Positions 1 through 10,267 of a DNA stretch of 63,101 bases are shown in pieces (position 1 is the stretch's first letter; the number at the start of each line of letters is the position of its first letter). The translations under genes and the position numbers were made by a program. The notes beneath the pieces are model-generated. The model was not told where the DNA came from. It searched no databases and saw only the letters and a program-made list of their open reading frames with translations. Source of the DNA: Cylindrobasidium torrendii FP15055 ss-10 (Eukaryota > Basidiomycota > Agaricomycetes > Agaricales > Physalacriaceae); assembly GCA_000934385.1 (NCBI GenBank), contig KN880572.1:1-63101 (forward strand), read 5' to 3'.

Positions 1-311
1 CAAAGCTCGGCAAACGCGGCCGGAGGCTATCGGCCGCTCGGCAAGATTAGATACAATCATTATTTCGCAAGCCATCACCTGTGCGTTATCGGCCGATCAC
101 GCCCCTCTTGGGAAGCCCAAAATTTGAGCACGTGGGCAAAAGGCCCAAAGTTTCCCATCTCGTCAAATCGCCTTATGCCTCCATCGTCCGTCCTGCGCGC
201 TCTCTATTTATTCGTCTCGCGATAGCATCGATTACTCCCACACTACGAAAGCAAGACCGACTCACACTATACTACGCTTGAACGTACCCTACACCAAAGA
301 CCGCCCGAAGA
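1..311 (+). promoter_or_regulatory. Upstream region and leader of the SAM decarboxylase gene
   Basis: No gene lies in this stretch. An AT-rich TATA-like run (CTATTTATT) sits near 203-211, about 100 bases before the ATG at 312. A 16-codon upstream reading frame runs from 175 to 225; because it overlaps the TATA-like run it may lie upstream of the transcription start and never be translated. SAM decarboxylase genes in plants and animals carry regulatory upstream frames, so this is worth mapping, but the sequence alone does not show that it acts here. Confidence 0.3.
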
Positions 312-1881
312 ATGTCGGACGACGCAACCTGCCCATTCGAAGGCCCGGAGAAGCTACTCGAGATCTGGTTCGCACCTTCGCCCCAGTCTCTCCCAGACTA
401 CGATCCCACTCCAGGTGCGCGCTATGGCCTGCGCACGGTCCCCAAGGCTGTGTGGGAGGACATGCTGGACATCGTCAAGTGCAAGGTCCTCAGCACGGTC
501 GAGGGTCGCGAGATGGATGCGCACTTGCTTAGGTGTGTTTCTATGTTCTGTACACATTTCTCGTATTCGCATTTCTGTTGTCATGCGATCTTTCTATACC
601 TTTTCCCACTCCCGTATATATACATCATACAAATGCTCATTTGCCTCTGCCAGCGAATCCTCCTTCTTCGTCTCCCCACACCGACTCATCCTCAAAACCT
701 GCGGTACGACTCTCAATTTGCTCGGACTGCCCCGCATCCTGGAAATCGCACACGCGTACGCAGGGTTTCCCGCGTCTCCTCCCTCCACCGCAGAATCCTC
801 GGCCTCAGCCACAGAAGAAGAAGGGCCCACAGCAGAAAAGCCGCTAGCACGCGTACACCGCTGCTTTTACTCTCGTAAATCGTTCATGTTTCCCGAACTG
901 CAACACGGGCCACATAGAGACTGGAAAGCCGAAGTTGAGTACCTCGACCGCATCTTCGATGGTGCGCAGGGAAAAGGCAAGGGCGCGGCGTATACGGTGG
1001 GAAAGGTGAATGGGGATCATTGGTTGTTGTATATGACCAGTCCCAGCACAAGCGAGGAATTGGTCGCTACTGAGAGCGATGATGCTGGGAATTCTGACGT
1101 GCAAGGAAAGGAACAAGCGAGTGGCAGAGCACCACCAGACTATACGATTGAGGTGCTTATGAGCGACCTTGCGCCTGCTGCGCGCCAGGCGTTCTTCCCT
1201 CCTTCCACGGAAGAAAAAGTAGAGGATGGAGACAATGAAGGAACAGGAGAAGGAGAGTCGTTCAACCCAACGACACACGCCCAAACACTCTCCCGCGCGC
1301 TTGGAATCACACACGTCTTCCCTGCGGCGCGCACGACGCTTGACGCGTATGCGTTTACGCCGTGTGGGTACTCTGCAAATGCGCTTGTGGATTGGGGCAC
1401 TGGTTCCGCTGGCAGTGACGCGGCAGGAAACGAAAACGAAAACGATGGCGGCGCGGGAGCAGGAGCAGGAGAGGGATATTACACGATCCACGTCACGCCG
1501 GAGGAAGGCTGGTCCTACGCCTCGTTTGAGTGCAATGTTCCGTTGCCCGCGCGCGCTTCTCCTACTTCCACCACTCCCGACAGCGACATCGCCGAGGATA
1601 GTGCCACTGTGAAGGACGACGCGCCGATGCCGGACCTGCAGACTCTCATCCAGCGCGTCGTGCGCATTTTCCAGCCTGGCAGGCTCTCCCTTACCCTGTT
1701 CATTTCGAGCGAGGATGCGTACGAGAGGGGAGAGAGCGCCATTGAGCAGGCGCAGACGGCTTTCCGTGATGCACTCGCACCCAAGGAAGAGGGAGAAGCA
1801 AGACGCTACAAGCGCACCGACAAGATCAACTACGAGTTCGAAGGCTATGATTTGGCGTTTGCCAGTTTCGAGAGCGTGTGA
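312..1881 (+). CDS. SPE2: S-adenosylmethionine decarboxylase proenzyme
   Basis: Two exons, 312-532 and 654-1881, give 482 residues; intron 533-653 (GTGTGT..CAG). The enzyme decarboxylates S-adenosylmethionine to supply aminopropyl groups for spermidine and spermine synthesis in the cytosol. Family motifs are all present: FEGPEKLLEIWF at the N-terminus (E10 in the place of human E8), the self-cleavage site LSESSFFVS with the pyruvoyl-forming serine at residue 76, ILKTCGTT (C90), CGYSAN (C311, S314) and YYTIHVTPEEGWSYASFE (H353). The intron splits the codon just before the Glu-Ser cleavage pair, so splicing is essential for a working proenzyme. It is longer than the animal enzyme because of acidic, Gly/Ala/Ser-rich insertions in the alpha chain. 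It is tail to tail with ATG5. Confidence 0.95.
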
Positions 1882-2339
1882 TTAGCGAGCTGGCGTGTGC
1901 GAAAACGTGAGGGAGAAGTAATAAAAGTATATAGCAGAATTCGAATTATTTATGTATGTCTTTTATCAATGAAGCAGATGCTTGCCTTCGCAGAAGTCGT
2001 TTGTTTTGAGCTCAAAGTCAAACTTGCCTTCAGGGTGGTTGGATCAATTGCCACTGGCCAAATCAAACACTACCTTGCTGCACGTACAAATTGTTTTGTG
2101 TACACGAGCTTAATACGCCTGAACGCTAACTCTCGCCTTCGCAGTGGAAAGACCACGGGAGACCTCAAAGTAGCGACCACTTTCACTGAAAGCTGATTGA
2201 AGAGCAAAATAAAACCTAGCAAACCCTCCCGGTAGTGTTGGCTCAAAATCCAGTACCAGCCTCCGAGATTTGTTGCCAAAGAATGATGCGTTCACGAAGA
2301 GAGATTAAGAGAGGGTATATTATACGTTACATACGTTAC
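1882..2339. other. Intergenic, tail-to-tail SPE2/ATG5
   Basis: This is the space between two convergent stop codons. It is AT-richer than the flanking exons, as expected for 3' untranslated DNA. I see no gene, repeat or RNA in it. Confidence 0.6.
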
Positions 2340-3555
2340 TCAATGATTCAGTCCAACGCAAATGTTCACCCATCCATCCGCACCAGCCATACATACGCCC
2401 AACCAAGCCATCTCCGAGTCTAATGGTACCGGCACACCTTGTATCAGCGCATGGGCCAACTCTTTCTGCCCCGCTGCTGGTCGATGGTGCGAGCCTGGCG
2501 GTCTTGGGGGGAACAGCAATGGGATTTGCTGTGACAGGTAATTTGCGAGCGTATTGGGCGCTGATGTCTTGCATTAGCGAATGATACAAGGTGAATACAG
2601 AGAGAGTTGCACCGTCATCAAGCATGGGAGGGACAGGTCCCTGAAGCACAGGCCCATCCGGAAGATACACTCGCACGGGGACATTCCGCACGTTGTACGC
2701 GGCTTCCTTGTCTGGTGCGCCTGTAGGCTCCGCAGACGGCGGACGCGTGTGCATGGATACTGAGTTTGGTGGCTGCGCGGGGGATTGGGTGCGATGCGGT
2801 CCCGACGCCGGTGTGATTTTGGATGCAACTCGCCAGTAGTCGTCAAAGTTGTCTAATGAAAGTTTGAATTGCTGTTGTGAGTTCGGAAGTATTAGAGGAC
2901 ACACGCTCTCGGATACCCTCCCATAGTCCATCCTGCTCTGGCTGGCGCAATCCTGTTATGCGCTTCGTGTTTCCCCATCGAATGAAATCGGCCTCCTTGA
3001 GCTGGCCCATGAACGCTTGCTTGCATGCTTCTTGACTAGGGGAGAGAAGTAGCTTGTCCGTTGGCGGCGACGCGAGATGCAGGATAAGGCGCATTGGCAT
3101 CACCGCGGATGACGACGGATTTGGCACCTTCGCAGATTGGGACACCGTGAAATTGTCGTAAATCAGCCCTAGCGGCCAGTGCCTATATCCACTGTGAGAA
3201 AAGGAAAAGCCAGGAGGATTTTGGGGATGCGGACACACCATTTCAACGGGACGCCATCTGTGTTTTCAAACCACCAATCTTCGTCCTTGATATCTTTGGC
3301 GCCTGTCTCGTCGAACACGAGATCAGCGAAGAAGCGGCGTATCTCAGGTAGGACCAGTGGGAGATAGCTAACGCGCGGCGCCTGGATAAAGTACGACTCG
3401 AGGGCGCGCTCCGAATTGGCAGGAAGATGCTTTGGATTTATTCGGATTTCGAGCGGTACAGTTCCATCCCATATTAAGCGGCGAAAAAGCGTAGTATGAT
3501 AGTCAGTAACGCGGTCCCTGTTCGGATTATGCCGTGTAGTCCCGTAGGTAGACAT
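2340..3555 (-). CDS. ATG5: Autophagy protein 5 (Atg12 acceptor)
   Basis: Four minus-strand exons, 3555-3239, 3182-2903, 2871-2599 and 2528-2340, give 352 residues. Atg5 is conjugated to Atg12 and, with Atg16, acts as the E3-like factor for Atg8 lipidation on the phagophore. Visible family features in order: RRLIWDGTVPLEIRI near residue 25, YFIQAPRVSYLPL, the junction PLKW-HWPLGLIYD (the acceptor at 3183 restores the invariant WH), LKEADFIRW with K168 in the place of the human Atg12-accepting K130, NVPVRVYLPDGPVLQ, QIPLLFP, and a C-terminal ALIQGVPVPLDSEMAWLG. The last intron was placed where it restores this C-terminal frame. The start at 3555 fits the family; an in-frame ATG at 3624 would add 23 residues. 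It shares a 153 bp divergent promoter with DBF4. Confidence 0.93.
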
Positions 3556-3708
3556 TCTGCAGGGGGTATCAACAGAATGCAGCGAGCAGTTCAAGTCCAA
3601 GAAGCAATGCGTATCACGTGGCACCGATCTGTTTAGTATTCCGAGTGACAGTCGTCGCCGCGTGTGGTCACCCGCTTGTCACCTGCTTCCATCCAACAGC
3701 ATCCTGCT

Positions 3709-5486
3709 ATGTCGACGACGAGAGTGGCGCTCAACCCGCGCCCTGCTGTGACACGTTCTTCCCGCTTGGCTGTTGGCACTAAGCGTGCGCACTCGCCAGA
3801 CCGTCATGCAGAGCAGGACTCGTCTGCCAAGCGTCGCGCTCTCGAATCGAAGATCTCGGCCACGCCCAGAGCGGCTGCCAGCGACATCAAGAGCAAACAT
3901 GCCGAACGCGAACGTCGAGATATGGAACGGTACAAAAAAGACATCGAATGGAAGAGCAAGTACACCAAAGCATTTCCTGCATTTTCCTTTCATTTCGATG
4001 CGGACAACCTATCCATGTCGAAGGAAGCGATCAACAACGCGAAGGCTGATATTCTCGCGCTCAAAGGCGTGCGTAAACGTCCTCAAACTGCAGTGCAGTC
4101 GCTTACGACCTATGTAGAAGATCGAAGACTTCTTCTCAAAAGACATCACCTATCTCATTTCTGATTACAACGCGCAAGACGCCCCACGCAACAAGGAGAA
4201 TAGGACTCAACGCCGCCTTCCTGGCTCGGCCTGTCCTAGTCCTACGAAGACTCGAGTACCGTGCGTGTTGCCACTACACGTCCAGCATGCATACTGACAT
4301 ATATCGGTCTCAGTGAAGCAACACTGTATACCAAGGCCGTCAATCTCGAAATCGGGGTCTGGAGCACCTCTAAATTGAAAGTCATACTCGATCGTCTATT
4401 GTCTGATACTGCTGAGCCCAAGCTCCCTATACCCGAGAGGAAACCGAACCTCAAGGACTTGCTCGCGACTGAGAAGATAACGGGTTCCACCACCGAACGT
4501 GACCCAACTCAGCGGCGTCATGATTGGACCTATTTTGAACCTGACAGCTACTACGTCCTTGTCGAGGATATCCACGGAAAGCAAGCAACCATCATCGCAC
4601 ATCAGTACACGCCTAAGAAGGGCGAGAAGGAGCCGTGGCCCGTCCTCTACTGTGACCCAAGATCCAGTAACCCATTTCGCCCGTTTGACGAGAAAGAGAA
4701 GAAACGCATGGAGAGAGTGCAGCAAGAAGAGAAGTCTAAGAAGGATAAAGCTAGGGAAAAGGTTGAGCTGCAGAGGATCAAGAACGTTGAGCGCCGAGTT
4801 TCGCACGGACATGACCTTCGACGAGCTGCCTCTGTCGGCAACCTCCAACGGCGTCTGACAGAGGAAGAGGAGGAAGAACTCGAAGTCGTCGAGGATCTTG
4901 GGTCTGCAAACGCGTCCGGATTCCTTGCCTCTGGATACGTCGCTGCGTCTGGTAACAGCGTCTCTATTGCGTCCACACACCCCACAACATCCACTTCCGG
5001 AAGCTTCGTACGGCAGTCGTCGATGAACAGCGCCCTTCGCAAACAGCAGCAGCATGAAGTCCTTACGTCGCGCAAGGCGATGGCGCCGCCGCCTGTTCCG
5101 CACGATCTGCGCAGGACGCGAAGCACGAATACGCTCAGGCCTAGAGTCACCACCAAGTTACCTAAGCGCGACGAGGGCGCGAAGCCGGGGTATTGTGAGT
5201 GTTGTCGCGAGAAGTTCAGCGATTATAAGACTGTATGTCTCCGCTTCCTTGTAGGCTGTGTTCGTGCACTGACCCGTGGCTCTTGTAGCACATTAAAGGG
5301 GATAGACATCGGCGGTTTGCAGAGAACGAGAAGAATTTTCGTGAGCTGGATTCCTTGCTTGGTGAGGTTAAGCGGCGGCCCGTTGAGGAGGCGTGGATTG
5401 AGGACCAGTGGAGGTCACCGGATGAGCCTACGCCTGAGCCTGAAATTATCGACATTCAGGATGATGACGAGGAAGAGGAATACTAG
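3709..5486 (+). CDS. DBF4: Dbf4/Dfp1-type regulatory subunit of Cdc7 kinase
   Basis: Exons 3709-4068, 4118-4260, 4314-5232 and 5289-5486 give 539 residues. Dbf4 activates Cdc7 kinase to phosphorylate MCM and fire replication origins. Motif N (BRCT-like) spans exon 1-2 with FSFHFDADNL, ALKGKIEDFFSKDITYLISD; motif M is the DWTYFEPDSYYVLVEDIHGK..EPWPVLYCDPR stretch; motif C is a CCHH zinc finger, GYCECCREKFSDYKT joined across the last intron to HIKGDRHRRFAEN (C-x2-C and H-x5-H). A basic Lys/Glu-rich linker and a Ser-rich region lie between M and C. The C-terminus is acidic and ends EEEY. All introns are phase-consistent. Confidence 0.9.
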
Positions 5487-7282
5487 CCGTCGTCGCTTTT
5501 GGGCATCCTCTTATGGGACAGGACACGCAGTATTATGGCTTGTTCTCTTGTATAGTATTCACACGCACGCATTGTATTCTTTAAAGCATTCTAACCCATA
5601 CGACACACATACATACATGCATCGTTTCTTTTCGACTTCGTATTTATACCAATTCATCATCGCGGTTATTCTAGGCCATGTATTAAGTGGCAAGTTCAGT
5701 GGAGAGGCACTCTTCTGTGTAGGATTATGGTGTACGACGTTGTATGTATCTATCTTGGGGAAGCTCAGAAGAGGCCCAGCTCCCAGCTATCGCTCGTGTG
5801 TATATGGGATCCGGTACATTTTTGCACTAGTACTACCGCATGGATGGCTGCATGTATATCGATGCAGTCGAATAACACGGAGGAGCACTTGCGGCGGGGG
5901 TGACAGGGAACTTGGTACCACCGTGCTCTTTCTCTACACATTCCACCTATCTGTAGTGTGTTCGAAACTCCATAGTACCTCGAACTTGCGGCGAGTGACG
6001 ATGAGAAGTCAACATATCGTGGGAAAATCGGGAGTTGCCCGATGTCGGATTGTTAGTCAACCTCTGGAGGAGAAGGCTTGCGGTGTTAGGGGGTGAGTGG
6101 CATTGCATTCGTCGGCTATGGGTTGAGCTAGGGTGGGGAGTTTTCACTTCCACTGGGAGGGTATACAGTAGTGCTAGTCACGGTGATGTGGAACGGTGAA
6201 TGATGTTCTACGGTATACGCGACAGGGCCCCTAAAAAGTTTTGTTCTGGGGCGCTTCGGAGACCGCGTTCATCCCAGAGGACGGGCATCATGGCAATGAT
6301 TTCTAGGACGCGGCGACATCGCGTGAGGTTTGGACTTTATTCTGGCGAAATCGGTTGCGGCAAAAGGATACGATGAGGAATTCAGATGCTGGTATCCAAG
6401 TACAGCGCCTCTGCTGTAACCGTGGGAATGTCCACTGCTAGAAACAAGAGGCGGATGGTCAGCCTTATGACCATCAGTCGGCCTCTATTCTGACCGATCT
6501 CGAATGTGTAGAGGGAATAGGGATGGGAGACTGAAGGATATGTTTGTACGTTATACTGTCGTCCCTCCAGGTCGCGCCTTAATGCACAGAAGACGGGCGC
6601 GAATCGAAGGAAAGACTCGTGATAAGAAAGGCTAACCAAGAAAGAACTATGATCGGAACCCAGTCCGGAGTGAATAGCTGACGCGGGTCTCCTGAACCTG
6701 ATGGCCGGATCCAGGAATGTGGATTTTCCTGGTCGTTTTCTGGGGGCAGCTGGCGGGAATTTGGGTATGTCAGAGCCTACCCAGAAGTACTACAACATAT
6801 TCTGCACCCTGGAAGAGCTATAATATACGATAGATAAGACAAAAACAAGAAAAGGAGGGCGGAAAATGCCGGCCGGTCGACCCATTGCGGTAGTATTTTC
6901 CCAGGCTTGTTCTCACGTAGTTTGCCGACGTGGTTCAGCAAACCTGGATGTGCGCTTTCTCTCTCTGACATCGATCCTCGACCGACGGTGCAGGAATTCC
7001 TTTTGCGACGCCCTAAATTGGCGTATTTTGCAGTGTAAACCTGGTTGGTTTTTCCATTCGCTGTTTTCTCCTTGTGCTGTCCGGGGGACAAGCCGACCAA
7101 AGCCACTGGGGCGCCGCTTGATAACCCCTGGTGTTCATTTTTCGATCATTGGTACTAACGTTTCCTTGTTTCTTTCATGCAGGTCGACCGTGGTCGTGAC
7201 CTAACCTGGCGTCTGGACCTTATCATTCTGTGGTTGTCGCCTACTTTGCCACTGCGTACTACACCAAGCACCAATCCTTTAA
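5487..7282. other. Long intergenic region, no gene recognised
   Basis: About 1.8 kb between the DBF4 stop and the next start codon. Open frames here are short, use few family-like motifs and lack consistent splice structure. I see no tRNA, repeat array or transposon ends. It presumably holds the DBF4 3' region and the promoter of the Zn2Cys6 gene. Confidence 0.5.
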
Positions 7283-9222
7283 ATGGATAACAACGCTCCA
7301 CCGGAACCACCTTGTTCGGACATCATCGTCCTTGACCAGGATGATCCCACACGCCAGCTGAAGATTCCGATACCCAAGACGTCTGGCGCGAATGCCCGAC
7401 AGTCGAGCTGGGTGGGCCACCGAGGAAAGTTGCGTTGTGACCAATGTCGCATTCACAATCTCAAGGTGCGTGTGTGCTCAAGGTGTCCAAATGCGTGATT
7501 CATGATGGCTGACCATGATGTATTGACAGTGTGACCGTATTCAGCCATCGTGTAATCAATGTTCCTGGATTCCGGGAAGCGAGTGCAAGTACACGCCGCT
7601 TCCCACCCCAGCCCATCGTGGCGTACCCAGGTGCGACAGCTGCAGGGCCAAAAACCTCAAGGTCGGTTTCCTTCTACCTCTCATCATCATCGTCGTCGCT
7701 AACCGCGGCCAACACAGTGCGACCGCAACCTACCCATCTGCGACCAGTGTGAACATTCGCCAAACGCACATTGCGTCTACTCTCCAAAGCGACGGAAGCG
7801 CGCCAACGGCCGAGGCGGCTCAGGCATCGGCGAGGAGAGCGATTCGGATAGCTCAGAGGCGCCCAGGGCCGTTGCCCAAAGCGTCATCATCCCCAAACCC
7901 ACCAAGACACACCAGGCGCAGAATCTCATCAACACGAAACCAGCACAGCAAGCCGCGCAGCTGGCGACGCCCTATCAATCACCGAGTTCCATGTCGTTCA
8001 CCATGAAGCACCACCAACAAGGCCTCTACACCGCGACAGCGCCAAACCGCCCATTCCGACGCATACAACCCTGGGCGCATCCGGGGTTTTTGCCGCTGCC
8101 GAGCAACGTCTTGCTGGGTATCGCTGGGATCAACGCGGCGGAAATGCCGCCGCGGATTGTGTTTGAGCAGAGCTTGGACGATTTCATCGGACACCTCTTG
8201 CCTCATGTGCAGGAGACGGCGTGCATGAGCCTCGATTCGTATGTGCAGACCGTGAAATATCTTGCAGGACGACCCGGTATCAACCTGCCCCATCATCTCA
8301 AGCGGTGGCTAGGCCTTCATCATTGCCGCGCTGGATCTAGCAAGTATTCGTTGTTGCTGCTGCCGAGGGATAGGACGTTTGGGCTCGAGCCGCAGGAGGA
8401 AGAGAGATACCTCGACCATTTCAGGCTGCACGCGGATAGACGGGCACTGGAGAGCGATCATAGCGGGGATGATGCAACGAAGCTACATTGGTGGAACGCG
8501 TACGAGATTGTGCCGGTGCGGAGCCAGATGTATGATATTATGGTGTACGCCCATCGCAAGCACGGAGGCGCGCGCGATATGTTGGACGAGATTAGCAAAT
8601 TGGGGATTGTGCGTGTTTTTCTTCTGCCGTTCCCTTACCTCCCATTCCAACCTCATTCTGCCTGACGGGGCACTGACACTTCTCACAGGCGAACGTGACA
8701 TGGCCCATGATTGAGATCTTCTACCAGAAGTGCCCATACTGCGCGAACATGGCACAATCACACCCCCAGACGCGGACCTCTGCACATCAGATGGCGCCGG
8801 GACCGACGCAACACCACTCGATGCCGCCTCCACATTATGGTGGCGCAGCGCATATTGTACCGCAGCGGTCTCAGCAGATTATCCCGCAACAAGCTGCTCC
8901 TCCGCGTAGGCATCAACCTGCGATGCCGCCATTGCCCAGGGCTCCTCAGCCTGTCATCCCTCAGCAGGCTACTCCACAACCGGTGATACCACAGCCAGCT
9001 ACTTCTCTACATGGTCAAACCCAGCCAATAGCTGCACAACAGAAGGCTGCTGCATTGCAAAAGGCTACGATGGAACACAAGGCTACTCCGTCGCACATTC
9101 CTCAGCAGCATCCGCCTCAGCCGATTATTCCTCAGCAGGCGTCGGTGCCTCACCAAATATCGATTGTACATGCTCCTGCGGTATCCCAAGGTCCCCCATC
9201 TGCCCGTATGGACGAGAGCTAA
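7283..9222 (+). CDS. Putative transcription factor with two tandem Zn2Cys6 clusters
   Basis: Exons 7283-7465, 7530-7661, 7718-8608 and 8689-9222 give 579 residues. Two binuclear zinc clusters lie in tandem: C52-x2-C55-x6-C62-x6-C69-x2-C72-x7-C80, and C96-x2-C99-x6-C106-x6-C113-x2-C116-x7-C124. The spacing is identical and the clusters are exactly 44 residues apart. Each is cut by a phase-0 intron after the same Asn-Leu-Lys, between Cys2 and Cys3. A basic stretch (PKRRKRANGR) follows cluster 2. The middle holds a helical region of unknown function (about residues 220-400), and the C-terminal 170 residues are a Pro/Gln/His-rich low-complexity tail with repeated PQQA units. Most fungal Zn2Cys6 factors have one cluster and bind DNA as dimers; two in one chain could recognise both half sites. 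The target genes are unknown. Confidence 0.82.
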
Positions 9223-10267
9223 CGCGTCGTACATACGATCCCTCATCCGTCTGTCATCCATCTATCCGTCTTCGTGCTATACTACACATTTCCCATTTTC
9301 CTTCACCCGTATCTCTGCTTTCGCATTACTACTTACGTACAATGTTGCTTTGTATAAGACTTGACCACTTTTCGAGGATGCCTGTTGGACGTGCTGCGTT
9401 GAGTGGATGTGTGTGGGTCGATAGGCAAGTTAGCAGCAGCCCGAGAGAGAAAAGGAAAGAGTGCGCGCCTTGACCTTGTTTTGTCGACCTAGGGGCCGGC
9501 ATGAGCGCGACATTGTCTTGATGGAAGAACACGTATCTGCTGGGGAGATCTCCTCGAGAGCCTATTCAAGTTCATTCTACCTTCAGCGACACCCATACAT
9601 AGGGTTGAGCTAGTGTGTCTTTGTCACAGCCTCTTCAGTGATCTACAGTTTGCTTATTGGTCGATTCTCCTCAAAACGAGTTTCTGGGCCCGTACCATTC
9701 GCGAGATGCCTCGCAGACGACTGGAAGTCGCTGTTTATGATTGCAACGCGCATAATCATGTATGGAGGATGGAATGAACATTTCATTTTGTACTGTGCGA
9801 AGTACATACACGAAGTTCGTGTCCAAAAACCTAGGTGTACAAATCAAGACATAATAGGACTAGGTTGTTTCTTCCGTGATCGTGTACCTGGGAATACGAG
9901 GACCTATGCTAACAATGCGCACGTTCAGTATACACTGACAAAAGGACCTACAACCGAATGGCAGAAAAGATCCCTTTGGGTTAGGAGGTCCAGCGCCAGT
10001 ACATATACAAGCCAGAAATATCTCGTATCCACGTTCTCTCAGCATTCCCATTTGCAAACATAAGACCGAAACAAAAGGTATTTATCAATAGCAAAGCGTC
10101 ACAATGGGCGTTTGATCTGCTGACACACTTTGCGTTTAGGAAATTTCGGAAATCGGCCCGACTTCCGGTACTACGCAACATACTCACGATATTGCTGCGC
10201 CCAACTCTTAACTCATCACGCTTAACATCTCGCGCACACTCAAAGCCTCACACTCGCGCTTGACACT
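9223..10267. other. Intergenic region before orphan copy A
   Basis: No gene is recognised. The last 170 bases (from about 10100) resemble the DNA upstream of the paralogous gene at 26825, including the shared string ATCTGCTGACACAC, so the promoter was duplicated with the gene. Confidence 0.5.

Noticed and set aside
844..1491. 215-codon minus-strand frame opposite the SAM decarboxylase gene
   Set aside because: It is antisense to a strongly supported coding exon, and its Arg/Cys/Ser-rich composition is what codon shadows give.
3556..3624. Upstream ATG extending ATG5 by 23 residues
   Set aside because: The added residues do not resemble Atg5 N-termini; the ATG at 3555 fits better. It remains possible.
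4396..5103. 235-codon minus-strand frame opposite DBF4
   Set aside because: Shadow of the Lys/Glu-rich DBF4 exon; no motif or splice structure of its own.
8870..9160. CAG/CCG-rich repeats as a separate repeat array
   Set aside because: They encode the in-frame Pro/Gln-rich tail of the Zn2Cys6 protein and are too irregular for a satellite.
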